Source: Vesta saturnalis (taxonomy: Eukaryota > Arthropoda > Insecta > Coleoptera > Lampyridae). From it: a stretch of 64,000 nucleotides of DNA. The translations under genes were made by a program, and so were the position numbers. This document shows positions 32,988 to 44,536 of the stretch, piece by piece. The notes under the pieces are model-generated. The model saw only the letters and a list, made by a program, of their open reading frames with translations, was not told the DNA's origin and searched no databases. The stretch lies in the NCBI GenBank assembly GCA_036346205.1, contig JARFJB010001172.1, positions 658,501 through 722,500 of the forward strand, written 5' to 3'. The stretch's first letter is position 1. Each line of letters begins with the position of its first letter.

Positions 32988-35560
32988 GGTGAATCATTAG
33001 TGCGCCGTCGGAAGATCCTGGCTTTATTATTAAAAATAAAAAAAAATGTTATAGCGCCGATCTATATCAGACTTAGATGTGCATCGAATAAAAATAGTTT
33101 CATTCCTATAGGGTGTTCCATAATTGCAGGACCGGACTCAGCTTTGTTTTGTTAAATGGAACCCTATATTTATTTAATTTTATTATTATTTGTCTCGTTG
33201 AATGCTAAAAAACGGTACTTCTTTTTTAAGTTTATTTTGTGGCGTTGCCAAGTTAGAGCATTTTTTCTTTAAAAAAGTGAACATTTATACCTTTACTTAA
33301 ATTGTTCTGAAGACTTTAATATTAACAGTAGAACTGTAAGGTTTGGCAGACGGGTAAACAAGACCTTGCTCTATCTTTTGACCTTCATACTTCCTGATTA
33401 TACTACACTGGGTGTTTACAAAATATGGTCAATTTTTGCAAATTTGAAATGACCATAACTTTTGTTTTTTAAATGGAACACCCTGTATTTTATCATGTCA
33501 TCGTGTTCTGTTTTTCATTCTCTTACTTTTTTATTAAGCATACCTAACGTTACGCGTTCTCTAAATATTTAAGATTTGTTGCAAAATTAATAAAATAATC
33601 ATGACTTTTGCTTTGATATTTACAAATCGTAAATGTCTTGTTGACAATTTGGTCCAATAAACACTAATGGACAAAGGTTTACTTCTTATTCGAGTTTTTA
33701 AAATCATAATTTTATAATATGGCAATAGGTGTAAAAAGGGCATCCAGTAGGCCTGCGATTTATAATTCCTGACGTTTGGCTTAAACATCATTCACTAGTT
33801 CCTCAGTTTAGTGTGAAAAATGAAATTTTCACAAGATGAATGTATTGACATGGTCTACGCTTTGGGCGAAGGTAAAAGAAATTCATTTCTTGCTTCCAGA
33901 ATTTATCAACAACGATTTCCTGAGCGCAGGCATCCTGATCAAAGGATATTTGAAAAACTCAAAGAAAGATTTGAAAGAACAGGACATGTACAATACAAAA
34001 GAAAAGAACGAGAAAAAAGGGTTATAAACGAAAAAAACGTATTTGTGGTACTAACCAGTGTAGTGGAAAATCCAAACGTTAGCACAAGAAACCTCAGTGC
34101 TGATTTAGGTATTAGTCAAACAGTGTTTCCAAGATTATTCGAAAAAATAAATTTCATCCATACCATTTTCAACTAGTCCAAGAGCTGAATGCAAATGATT
34201 TTTAAAGACGCTTGGAATTCTCCCAGTGGGCACTGGAACGATTAGGACAGGAAAATGATTTCTTTAAACACATTTTGATGACCGACGAAGCAACCTTTCA
34301 CAAAAATGGTTTTGTGAACAGACATAATTTCCATTATTATGACAATACAAATCCCCACGCTATTAGAAGAATAGATCATCAGCATCGCTGGTCTTTGAAT
34401 GTGTGGGACGTGATAGTAGGGAACCATATAATTGGACCTTACTTTTTTGTAAGAAACATTAATGGTCAAACCTATCTTGAATTTCTTCAAAATGAGTTAC
34501 CTCCGCTCCTTGAAGAATTGCCGTTAGACATACGTCAAAGGATGTGGTTTCAGCAGGATGGTGCGCCTCCCCACTATATTCGCATTGTTAGAGAACATCT
34601 AGACAGAACGGTTCCCAATAAATGGATTGGGAGAGGAGGGCCAGTAGGATGGCCAGCTCGGACTCCTGATCTGACAAAATTAGATTTTTCCTGTGGGGTT
34701 ATATTAAAAGCTTAGTATAGCAAGAATCTCCTACCACCAAAGAAGATATGAAAATTAAAATACGGAATGCATTTGAAATGGTTAACCAAAATATGCAGCG
34801 AAATGTGTGTTTGCAAGAAAATGGTAGACATATTGAGCATTTGATTTAGTTATAACTTATTACAATTTTCTCAATAATTTATGATTTTTCAAATACAAAT
34901 TCTTTTGTTTGCTTTATTACTTTTGTATATACCGTCCAGTTTGTCACAATTGTCATTAATTTTGCAACAAATCTTAAATATTTTGAGTACGCGTAACGTT
35001 AGGTATATTACATGCTTAATAAAAAAGTAAGAGAATTAAAAACAGAACACGATGACATGATAAAATACAGGGTGTTCCATTTAAAAAACAAAAGTTATGG
35101 TCATTTCAAATTTGCAAAAATTGACCATATTTTGTAAACACCCAGTATAGTATAATCAGGAAGTATGAAGGTCAAAAGATAGAGCAAGGTCTTGTTTACC
35201 CGTCTGCCAAACCTTGCAGTTCTACTGTTAATATTAAAGTCTTCAGAACAATTTAAGTAAATGTATAAATTTTCACTTTTTAAAGAAAAAAATGCTCTAA
35301 CTTGGCAACGCCACAAAATAATTTTAAAAACGAAGTACCGTTTTTTAGCATTCAACAAGACAAATAATAATAAAATTAAATAAATATAGGGTTCCATTTA
35401 ACAAAACAAAGCTGAGTCCGGTCCTGCAATTATGGAACACCCTATAGGGATGAAACTATTTTTATTCGATGCACATCTAAGTCTGATATAGATCGGCGCT
35501 ATAACACTTTTTATTTTTAATACTAAAGCCAGGATCTTCCGACGGCGCACTAATGACACC
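32985..35560 (+). mobile_element. DD41D mariner with ~600-bp terminal inverted repeats inside (TA)n
   Basis: Left end CAGGGTGAATCATTAGTGCG (32985) against reverse-complemented right end GGTGTCATTAGTGCGCC (35560); inverted similarity continues to about 33590 and 34957. TA repeats lie on both sides, fitting a TA-targeted insertion into a microsatellite. Inside each arm, end-like words AGGGTGTTCCAT recur (33111 and inverted near 33476; 35069 and inverted near 35434), as if older ends were captured. The transposase lies between the arms. Confidence 0.88.
33820..34848 (+). pseudogene. Mariner transposase, DD41D, three lesions
   Basis: MKFSQDECIDMVYALGEGKR at 33820 begins a DUF4817-like HTH; a second HTH (VSTRNLSADLGISQ) lies near 34080. 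The catalytic core is LMTDEATFHKNG (about 34279), WFQQDGAPPHY (about 34547) and RTPDLTKLDF (about 34662). From the second Asp to the Asp of KLDF there are 41 residues, the DD41D spacing. It ends ENGRHIEHLI with TAG at 34848, about 340 codons in all. Lesions: a frameshift in the A run near 34143, a TAA at 34201-34203, and a one-base loss in the T run near 34687 that disrupts DFFLWG. A recently functional copy; the protein is now broken. Confidence 0.9.
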
Positions 35561-35674
<114 letters not shown>

Positions 35675-35904
35675 CCAATATTTCTGCAACAGTGGTTATG
35701 TGCAAGAGCAGAGCCGTTTGGTGCACTGAACTTGTGTATGTAATTTATTCAAATAAAGGCATTAAAAGTATTTTATTCGGGAACAGATTTGTTAAAAGAT
35801 AGGCATCCTTTCCGCATAGCATAGCATTCCTTTGTTAAGTATGCACAAGTTAAACGTCTCTATAAGAACAAAAATTGCATTGTATATTGTACGGCAGATG
35901 ATGT

Positions 35905-36130
35905 GACCCGAGTGCATTGGTGGACGTTGTGACCAAATAAATCTTAGATCAATTCTAGAAGTGGGCGTTGTGACCAGTGCAAGTTGGTGGAGGTGTGACT
36001 GGAAAAAGAGAAATGGACGTTACGACTAACGTCGATGGGCGACATGACTAGAAGGTGTTGGTGGAGGTTGGGGCCATAGTGGAGGTTATTACCAAACATA
36101 AAAGTGGACGTTGTGACCAGCGTGGCATAG
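35905..36130 (-). repeat. Degenerate minisatellite, inverted relative to 25605-25815
   Basis: About eight copies of GTGG(A/G)(C/G)GTTGTGACC-like words (for example near 35919, 35961, 36102), the reverse complement of the motif at 25605. The end block AGTGGACGTTGTGACCAGCG through GGCATAGTA matches 25712-25745 inverted. Confidence 0.82.
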
Positions 36131-36164
36131 TATCAACAAGGAAATCTGTCCGTTTCTCAATACT

Positions 36165-36250
36165 TTCCGTGCTGAAATCGGCCTACTGACGTCATCGTCG
36201 GAACTGAAAGTGAGCGCTATATTCCCGCCTGGCATAGAGTACGCCGTGTT
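36165..36250 (-). repeat. Short interspersed repeat, MITE-like, copy 2
   Basis: Inverted partner of 18335-18420, sharing CTGACGTCA.C...TATATTCC.GCCTGGCAT and GTACGCCGTG. It lies about 35 bp after the minisatellite cluster. Confidence 0.65.
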
Positions 36251-36907
36251 TTAATAGTATTCCCTACGAGGAATCTGCATGTTTTCATTAATAATCACAT
36301 AGATTAGGATTTTCATATAGCTCCGTTTTCCACTCTTAATGGTACTAAAATTAATAGGACATTTTTGAAATAATATCATGATTATACAAATCTATAACTT
36401 GCAATATGGCTATTTGATCTTTCTATCTCCACCATAGACTCATAGAGTTAACTTTTACGTATTTGTTCATATTTAATACCGTATATTGGAAATATAAAAT
36501 ACAATATTGGTGCTAACAATGAGTGCCATAGATTGATCTTGCACTTTATTATTCTGTGAGTTATAGATCAAATTTCTCCTCAACTTTTTTTTTTAAATTT
36601 GGTTCAATTAAATTGAGATGTCATATGCTCGTCATAAGATGACTATAATAATCTTATTTATCCTGGAGAGAGTTAACCCAAAATTTAAATTTCATTTTCG
36701 TAATTAACACAAAATATTTAACTTCACAATTATTTGATTTAGGTTTGTATGTACTACCAATGACACTTTTTCCACATTTTTTTTATTTATCTGAAAAAAT
36801 AAACGTAGATAGATGAAATTTCTTTAAACTGAAAGTCAGATAGGAGGTATTTCCTTGCAGAATGAGTAAATTATAAAACTATATTACGCCAGCACTGTAT
36901 TTTGTAC
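36251..36907. other. Unassigned AT-rich spacer
   Basis: No gene recognised. It may hold the 3' end of the transposase-like element read leftwards from 40096, but no terminal repeat was identified. Confidence 0.5.
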
Positions 36908-37739
36908 TTATTTTTCAATATTTTTGTGTGAGAGGTTGTCGGAAAAAAGATGACAATCTTTATTCAGCTGATGTAAATGATTCCACTTGACATCACGTAT
37001 AGGAATTCGTGCTTTGTCCAGTGCCGGATATTCATCAATGACTCCCATACTTTTTGGTCTTATAGATAGCGGTTGTGAAATGTCATCATCAAGAGATCTT
37101 GTATTTGATATCATTTGGATCACATTCTAAACTCCTAAGATCGGTCATAGGTCATGTGGTTTTCTACCTGGTCTGATGTTTAAGGATCTCTAGTCGGGTG
37201 CAGTCTTAAAAACTAAAATCTAACATGATGACTTCATAGAGACTCGGACGTTTTCTAGCTTCTAAGGAAGCCTTATAGTAATAACTAGGTAGATATGTTT
37301 CTCTATTCTTGAGCTTCCGTTCGATACAGCTATGAACAGAGTCACACTCCATTTGAGTGTGGTCCCTTTCTAAGAACTTCTGTGTGATTTTGATTTTGAA
37401 CTTCAGGGAGAAGTTGAGCAAAACATTGCACATAATACTATTACGGTTCTAGTATGTACTGCCTTTGTAAACAATGTTTCCGTAAATAATCTAACAAGAA
37501 ACGAATGTAGATGCACATAGACTGCTTTCTGTCTCTGTAAACCATTAACGAATGCTGCGTACTAACATCAAAAATTGTGTAGTTGTGACAGCACAGCTTG
37601 GTTTTAAAATATAACCCCCCAGCATTTGAGAAAGGAGCAACTTTTACCCTCTTGAAAGTCAACAGTTAATAAGATGATTTGACCATTTTTAGTTTTTTCC
37701 TTATCAGTTTCCTTTTCAGATCTACCTCGATCTTTATTC

Positions 37740-37753
37740 AAAATGTGTTATTT
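37740..37753. repeat. Left 14-bp target-site duplication of PLE-3
   Basis: AAAATGTGTTATTT, identical to 39035-39048. Joining the two sides reconnects the split transposase-like gene. Confidence 0.85.
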
Positions 37754-37904
37754 ATTTGCAATTGGTAGTGTTGTGTTCACTGAAGTCGGTTCTTCTTACA
37801 TAGAATTAAAGCAGAGAAAACTCACATGAAATAACCTCAAAAATGGTAATAAAAGATGTGGTTTCCAGTTGAAATCTTGATTTAATTATAGAAACTTATA
37901 CATA

Positions 37905-37935
37905 GTGACGTTTCAGGAAAACTGAGATACATATA

Positions 37936-37997
<62 letters not shown>

Positions 37998-38020
37998 GTG
38001 GTTCCCATCTTCAAACAGAT
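37905..38020 (-). ncRNA. Hammerhead-like motif interrupted by an AT microsatellite (PLE-3)
   Basis: The minus strand reads TTTGAAGATGGGAACCACAG (38014-37995), then about 57 bp of AT, then CAGTTTTCCTGAAACGTC (37924-37907). GGGAAC and GTTTTCC can pair as helix II with the microsatellite as loop, followed by GAAAC. The core C of CTGAAGA is T here, so it is at best a damaged ribozyme. The opposite arm (38822-38850) preserves GTTTTCCCGAAACGTCAC. Confidence 0.4.
37939..37995. repeat. (TA)n microsatellite in PLE-3
   Basis: About 57 bp of TA between the PLE-3 3' region and its inverted arm. Confidence 0.97.
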
Positions 38021-38496
38021 AATATAAATTAAAATAACATTTAAGTGTTAAACATTATCTACAAACAAATACATTTATGTGATTTTTTGTCGAAATTAGA
38101 AATATGTTAACTTACCAAGATTAACTAAAATTAATAAACATTATTGGATTGAAATACATTATAATATTTACATTATTAATGTGGATAATTTATACTGAGT
38201 GAAATCTCAAGTTATCCCCATTAGTGCCCTAAAACATTTTTTAATTAAAATTTTCACTGTAATTCTAAAAATGAATTATTATTAATTACCGCAATCACGG
38301 GAAACGTTAAGACCCGCATGTTAATTAAGGTAAATTCAAAATTATTAAAATATTTACGACAATTAATAAAACGTGCCGATAATAAAAGTTACTGTCAATT
38401 ATACAAAGTGAAAATTTTTTAACAATTTTATACCAACTTAAATTTCTAGACAAGTTAACCAACCTAATACATAAAACACCTATAATTATGTAATGT

Positions 38497-38763
38497 TTAA
38501 CAATTTTTAATTAAGTTAAGATAAATACTACTAAGGTTACTGATATCTGTTTTAAAGTTAATTGAATTATATTTTTGAGTATAAAACATTTCAATAAATA
38601 ACCTTTTTTGTAGGTTACTTTCACAAGCAAGAATCTGTTTGTCATCAAAATCAAAAGTATGGCCTAATTGTACGTAATGGTTGCAGAGGGCTGTGTTATC
38701 AAGTTTATTTTTTATAGAATATTTGTGCTGGTTGATACGTTTTTTAATATATTGGGAGGTTTG

Positions 38764-38780
<17 letters not shown>
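38497..38780 (-). pseudogene. PLE-3 GIY-YIG endonuclease domain (5'-truncated)
   Basis: An open minus-strand frame enters from the TA microsatellite at YIGQTSQYIKKRINQHKYSI (about 38770-38711). It continues LDNTALCNHYVQLGHTFDF, then QILACES, and KRLFIEMFY, with a TAA at 38497-38499. This is the PLE GIY-YIG nuclease from the YIG strand onward: the catalytic Arg (KKR) and the conserved Glu (FIEMF) are visible, while the first GIY strand is replaced by TA repeats. No stops interrupt the roughly 90 codons, so decay is limited to truncation. It is a different family from PLE-1 and PLE-2. Confidence 0.85.

Positions 38781-38821
<41 letters not shown>
38769..38821. repeat. (TA)n microsatellite at 5' edge of PLE-3 frame
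   Basis: About 53 bp of TA. The tyrosine/isoleucine-only stretch in the plus-strand frames here is an artefact of this repeat. Confidence 0.97.
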
Positions 38822-38825
<4 letters not shown>

Positions 38826-39034
38826 TTCAGTTTTCCCGAAACGTCACTATGGTTTCTACAATTAAATCAAGATTTCAACTGGAAACCACATCTTTTATTA
38901 CCATTTTTGAGGTTATTTCATGTGAGTTTTCTCTGCTTTAATTCTATGTAAGAAGAACCGACTTCAGTGAACACAACACTACCAATTGCAAATAAATTAT
39001 AATAACGGTTCATGAACTACACCAAATTTAAATA

Positions 39035-39048
39035 AAAATGTGTTATTT
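39035..39048. repeat. Right 14-bp target-site duplication of PLE-3
   Basis: AAAATGTGTTATTT, partner of 37740-37753. Confidence 0.85.
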
Positions 39049-40096
39049 GTATATTTCCTCTTCTACGTTATTGACATTCACAGCAAAGGTCACATATATC
39101 CTTCTTTGGTTTAAACAAACTTTAATTGATTTCATAAAATACTTTTTTAAACACTTTTGTTCCTAAGATCGTCTCATTAGACTTTTCACAATGTTCTCTC
39201 TAAATAAAGCTTTGCGCTGTCTCTTCTGACATAGTGAGAATTCAGCTTGGCAAGGCTATCAAAAAACAGTTTTAAACTTCCTTGGGCCTTGATAGACTTT
39301 TGTACCATAAAGTTGCTCGATCTAGATTGATAGACTGTTTTACTCTCGATGCGCATTCTAAATGACAACTGAATTGTCCACTGTTGCACCATAAAAGGCT
39401 TCAAAGCCGGCGTGTTCAAAAACATACTTCGACAAACCTGAAGTTTTTTGTTTACATTGGTCAATGTATAAACGAACGTACCTTATCTTCATGAAGTATC
39501 ATCGTGCAAATTCTTCTTTGTCTTCTTTGCGTAACAGACCTAGTTACATGAGAGGCTACAAAAACATTCCTTTGGTCCCAGTTCATTTTGTTCCAAAAAT
39601 CGCTGAAAATAGTTTGCCTGATTGTCTCCTCAAAATCTTGGTAGAACCTGTTTTTAGATTTTCTACACATGTCTGATTCGTATGGTAACCCCATTTTTCG
39701 TGCCTGTCTCGGTTTATTGTGTTTTATTTATAAGGTTATACCCTAAATATTCTCAATTTTTTATTTTATTTCAGCCTTTCTTTTTCCCCTTCATCCATGT
39801 TACCATAATGGTTTTCACTATTTTCATTACCTTCATCTTGTTCATCATCAGTTATATAACTAAGTCTCTTCAGTCTTCTCTTCATTTTCGGACATATGAT
39901 CGAGACCACAGTCACTCCGTTCGTTATTTGGAGTAGCGGTACCATTAGTAATATTCTTTAGTTTGTTTGAAGTAGATTGATCTATCTGGCTACCGCTGGG
40001 ATATTGTATAATATATTTTTTGTAATTTTCTTCCATTTCGGAAATTTCACGTATTTCAGGGGGCGTACATGCAAGATTATCTTGATTATCTTCCAT

Positions 40097-41484
40097 TTTC
40101 GTGCTTTGTGACAGAATTTGGTTAAAACAAAACGTGACTAGATCAAATTTTCAGTTTTAAAATTAAGACACTACCAACAGCCACAAAAATCCCTAAATCA
40201 ACTAAAGTAAAAAAGTTTGTTTAAAAACGGCGTAAAAGGGTAAATTACAAAAAAAAAAACGTTTTTCGTAAGATGGACTTATGATTTTTTGATGTTTTTA
40301 ATATACTATTTCAGCTTGGCAATACTCAGTGCTGTTCAGATCTAAAAGAATGTTCTTTTCAGAGTTTATTGGTCATTGAAAAAAATAGAATAATCATGTG
40401 ATTCATTGGTTTCTTCTGCTGTATCTTGAGCAAATACGAATAATAATGTAATATTAAACGCTTCTAGAGCAGTTTCACTTTAACATCACTCTGCAATATG
40501 CGCGCCAATGGAATACTGCAGATAGACGTTGTTGTCGGATTGAAAAACTGGTCATGTAGATAGGCGGTTTTTCTCGATTCGTTTTACACACATTTATAGT
40601 TCCCTAAACACTTCGGTGTTACTTCCATTCGATCCGCAATAAAATTTTAGGTTGATTTTACTATTTACCCGATGTACGGCCAAATATGCAGATAGGAGAT
40701 ATTGTCAGATTACCGACGATATGTATATGTTATAATTCCATAACAGTAGTCTCTCCTCGATGTTATGATATTTATAACGGTCTATGCCGTTATACGAATT
40801 AATAATACGTTGATATAGAAACAAATTGCCAAATTTTATTTATTTTTACCAGAATTAAATTATATTAAGATAATAAAATTCCACAATGTTGTTGCATATT
40901 ACAATGTTACGAAAATAGTTTCACGATTCACGGGAAATATGCTAATAACCGACTTAGTTGATTCTAAGCCCCGGCTATCGCCTCGGTTTACAAACCGAGA
41001 CCGTTATTTGCTACACATCGGCCTTTAACGTTTTTCTAGGACTTAATCAGCTAATCACCGATTGTGTTCAAAATTCCTGATCCAATCTCCAACTAAGCGT
41101 ATTTATGAATATGCATTGAGGACAGGTATGCTGGCCATCGTAAATGTTGTTTTTAGATATATGTGAATGAGTGGTCCAAAACTTTCGGTTTTTACAATCC
41201 CTAGTTGTCCTCTTTTTAAATTCTGGAAAAATAAGAAATATGCAGTAAATATTAATGGAATTGACATGTTGACCAGAAGCTCCAAAAAAGTTCAATTCTT
41301 TCCTTTGTGGTCGTTTACAAATTGTAAAAAAAAATAATTCCGATGATTAGGGGACTATGCTAAAAACAAATTCTAGAATTTTCAAGCAATCTGAAACAGT
41401 GATTATTTGTAAATAATTAAAAAAAAAAATAAATGTGCATGAAATATGAAAATATAAGCTTTCATCATTATTACACACCATTAA
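40097..41484. other. Unassigned spacer
   Basis: About 1.4 kb. A somewhat less AT-rich part at 40940-41100 (CTAAGCCCCGGCTATCGCC) has no frame or structure I recognise. No element ends found. Confidence 0.55.
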
Positions 41485-41539
41485 AATACTTATCTTATGG
41501 GTGTAAATGGTGTATTTTTATCTTTATATTTATATAAGC

Positions 41540-41585
41540 ATATACATTTCGATAACAACAGTTATCGTACTCAGCTGCTGCGCTA
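41540..41585 (-). ncRNA. Degraded hammerhead-like motif, PLE-1 copy C
   Basis: The minus strand reads CTGAGTACGATAACTGTTG then TTATCGAAATG. The GATAAC/GTTATC stem and GAAA remain, but the CTGACGA box has become CTGAGTACGA. Probably inactive. Confidence 0.45.
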
Positions 41586-42239
41586 AAATATTTTAGTATT
41601 GTTTAAGGTGTTAAAACAAATTTATGAAATATAAAAAAGTGAAACCGCAAACATAAGCCTGCTATTAATATAATAGTTTGATAAACGTGTAAAGCCAACT
41701 ATGGAATACAATTTTAGTAAAGAACTAGATGTCATTAATATATCAGGTTGATAAACATATAAAGCCAACTATGGAATACAACTTTAGTAAAGAATAACTA
41801 GATCCTTAATAAATTAAATATTGTTAAACTGTCGTGAAGATGACAATCCAGAACACCCTTTAACTGTCGAAGGCTAGCAATGAAAATGTCATAATCGAAG
41901 AGCAAATTTAATCAAATTATCATTTAAATGTAAAGTTGTGAAAAACTTAAATTTAAAATTTATAAAAGAATTCACAAATAGAATCTTGGCATCAATTAAA
42001 AATCCAGTCAAATCTAACAAAGAAATAGCTTTGTTAATACATGTAAGTGTTATTTTACAGTAAAAACACAATGTAGTACGTATATATAATTTCTAATTTT
42101 AATTCCAGCTACATATGTTAAATTATAACTGTGGTAATTTAAGACATAATTGGCAAAGCATTTATTTCGAGACCTAGGAAAAAACAGCAAAAAACCAAAA
42201 CATACCAAAATCTAAAATTAAAATTAAGACATACCATTG

Positions 42240-42960
42240 TGCCTCTTTTAAATTATAAGTTTCCAAAACCTATTTAAACTGAGATTTTCTTCTTGCCTAT
42301 TGAAGTTATCAGGATGTTTATATATCTCAATAGCTTCACATTGTAAACCAACATAATAATGAGTTTTGTCTTGACAATATTTCCATATTACCAAATTGAA
42401 TGTCATGATTTAAATTATTTAAAGCATGCTCAGCTACCGCAGATTTCTCTGGTTGACTTAATCTACAATACCTCATATGTTCTTTACGTCTTGTATCAAA
42501 GCTACGTTTTGTGGTTCCAATCTATACTTTTCCACATGAACAAGATAATTTATACACTCCGTAAGATAATAACGGATTTGAAACATCTTTAAGTGACTTT
42601 AAATGTTCTTAAATTTTTCTTGTGAATTTAAAAACAGTCCTAATCCCATGATGAATTAGGATTTTTTCAAATCTATCGATAATATTAGTTATAAAAGACA
42701 GAAAAGCACTACCAACATTAAGCACTGGTTTTTCTTTATGGTTATGTCTAGCAGGTGTAATAACATTATTAATATCATTAAGTGAATATCCTTAACTTCT
42801 ATTTTTTAAATATTTATTTCATCTTTCAAAAATTCAGGATCACAAATTTGTTTAGCTCGAGCCACTAAAGATTTAATTACACGATTTTTTTATGTGAATG
42901 TTGGTTTGATAATTTATGAAGATGTGTGTGTCGGCTTTCTGTAAACCTCGAAAGATAGTG
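42240..42960 (-). pseudogene. PLE-1 copy C RT-linker and GIY-YIG pseudogene
   Basis: Minus strand, 3' to 5' along the window. RKPTHT context near 42930; linker pieces LVARAKQICDPEFL and PVLNVGSAFLSF (about 42730); then SCSCGKV*IGTTKRSFDTRRKEHMRYC (42545-42465) and EHALNNLNHDIQFGNMEILSRQ to about 42360. The Tyr of the YIG motif is a TAG, so the catalytic strand is broken at its key residue. Several frameshifts lie in the linker. The plus-strand open frame at 42359-42592 is its shadow. Confidence 0.82.
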
Positions 42961-43019
42961 AATTATTAGTTTTATATATACGTCAAGAAATGGTAAACTT
43001 CCATTAGTTTCCTTCCCCT

Positions 43020-44536
43020 TGGTGGATTAAATATTTATATATTATTTTTCTAGATAAAGAAATGGTTATTGGTTATTTGTATTGTAACTAATATTAAGAT
43101 GAAAAGCTTGAGTTGATTTCAATAAGTTATCTATATATTTAATTTGAAAATATTTAAAGTACGCGGCAGTTGCAAGTGCATTGATGCGTTGGAAGGGAGG
43201 AGACGCTGTCAAAGTAACTGGCACTTTCCATATTAGACTTCTTGGTTGATCGATGCCGCAGGATGAGTGACCATTATATAGTCACGCGGCCCTATAAATT
43301 GTGAAATTACGAATAAAATCTAATTAGTAGTGTAATAGGGAAGAAGTAGAAAAACATTTTCCTTATTAAAATAATAAAAGGCTACAGTAAATAATAAGAG
43401 TGCCAGTATTGTCAAGTTGGTGATAATAAAAACCATCATAATTTAAAATGCACGTAATAAGTGAAGATAACGCGTTTTGTATGTATCAGAGTTAAAATTG
43501 CTGTTCGTCGCGCAGGCTGTTAAACAATTAAAGTAATAATTGACAATTTTAAATATATCAAACAATTATTTACAAAAATCGTTAAATTATTGAACGGAAA
43601 ATTAATGTCATCTTAACCCACAACAAAGGTATCAAAAAGACATCGTGGAAGGAAGCGGTTCCAGTTTAGCGGCATAGTAACATCAGCGGAGGAGCAGCCC
43701 AATAACTTATTTGAGGCCTCTTCACCGATCCAAGAAACGCAGGGTTACATCATCCGCTTTCAACGAAAGTAACAAGTAAGAACCCTTTGATTGTGTGAAT
43801 AAAAGAAACTTTTTTGTGTTTGATTTTCTCTGAACTTTAAATTTGAACATCAATATTAAACGGAAAACAATCTGTTTAATTTTCATAAGAAATTATTGTT
43901 ACCTAGATTTTAGTTTTAAGAATATTATTTTACATTACAGGTTTGATTTTTATATATGTATTGTAAACAATGCATTGATGCATTTTCGTTCGGATTTTGG
44001 ATTTAATTAAATGAGTATAACGTTTGCTATACTTTTATTGCTAAAGATTATCGATAAAAGCTTATACAAATATTGAATATGTAAATGCAGAAAGAAGTCA
44101 ACTCAATAGGAATCCAGACTATTAAGACAATCGAATTGAGTATTAAATTTTTGTAATGGATAGCAATGACCATTTCCTTTAACATTTGAGCTAACTGGGG
44201 ACTTTAAGTAAGAAAAGAATTCGCAAACGTAAATATTAAAGTTACTAAACTTACTCAAACAGAAATTAAATGGCAAGCGAATTAAAATTAACTGGTAGAT
44301 AATATCTTTATAAATTGAACCCATTCCGCGTAAATAAAAAGGTAATCATTTATAGTCTCACAGAAACAATAGAACATTTTTATTCAATAATTCTGACATT
44401 ATAAAAAATGGCAAAACAACGCAAATATTTTTTGTAGCGGGGTGAAAATATCACGAGTAATAACCAAGGATATTACGCCCATTGCATTGGTAAACTGGAT
44501 GCTAGGAAAAGTAGCAATTAAAGAAGATTATAAATT
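43020..44536. other. ~1.5-kb insert of unknown nature within PLE-1 copy C/D
   Basis: Lies between two collinear PLE-1 parts (RT linker ending 43019, RT palm starting 44537), so it probably inserted into the element with loss of a few dozen bases. No terminal repeats, duplications or coding motifs were found. A less AT-rich patch at 43640-43790 ends in CAACAAGTAAGAACC, which has a donor-like GTAAGA, but no protein is supported. Confidence 0.5.

Larger units (their letters stand above)
37754..39034 (-). mobile_element. Penelope-like element PLE-3 with inverted arms
   Basis: A 1.28-kb insert bounded by 14-bp duplications. Inverted arms of about 180 bp (37754-37938 and 38822-39005) carry AAAACTCACATGAAATAACC and its complement. 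Both arms end in TA microsatellites (37939-37995 and 38769-38821). Between them lies a minus-strand GIY-YIG frame and an AT-rich 3' region. The arms mirror each other, as in PLE copies with an inverted terminal segment. Confidence 0.82.
36908..40096 (-). pseudogene. Transposase-like protein of an unnamed insect family, split by PLE-3
   Basis: Minus-strand pieces in order. N-terminus MEDNQDNLACTPPEIREISE (40096), then acidic sequence; SHVTRSVTQRRQRR with NVNKKLQVCRSMFLNT (39560-39430); FFDSLAKLNSHYVRRDSAKLYLE (about 39255); and KKDICDLCCECQ (about 39080). After the PLE-3 insertion come LTVDFQ (about 37660), YFKTKLCCHNYTIF, LLNFSLKFKIKITQKFLERDHTQMECDSVHSCIERKL (about 37410-37300) and a C-terminal tail to 36908. 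I recognise this order (SHYxR, CDxC, HTQMEC, SVHS.IER) as a multi-copy insect protein family that looks like a DDE transposase, but I cannot assign a superfamily. Stops and frameshifts are frequent. Confidence 0.75.
41485..43019 (-). mobile_element. PLE-1 copy C, 3' part (minus strand)
   Basis: Starts with the PLE-1 tail (ACACCATTAAAATACTTATC at 41485) and a degraded hammerhead-like motif, then the noncoding tail, the GIY-YIG region (42260-42610) and the RT C-terminal linker to 43019. A duplicated stretch (AAGCCAACTATGGAATACAA at 41692 and again at 41762) is local. The element appears to continue at 44537 after a roughly 1.5-kb interruption. Confidence 0.82.

Noticed and set aside
38668..38941. 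Two plus-strand frames rich in alternating Tyr-Ile
   Set aside because: They are translations of the (TA)n microsatellite at 38769-38821, opposite the real GIY-YIG frame on the minus strand.
42359..42592. Plus-strand 77-codon frame
   Set aside because: It is antisense to the PLE-1 GIY-YIG region, which reads well on the minus strand.
43640..43800. 5' UTR of an LTR retrotransposon
   Set aside because: No LTR pair, primer-binding site or gag/pol motifs could be found.
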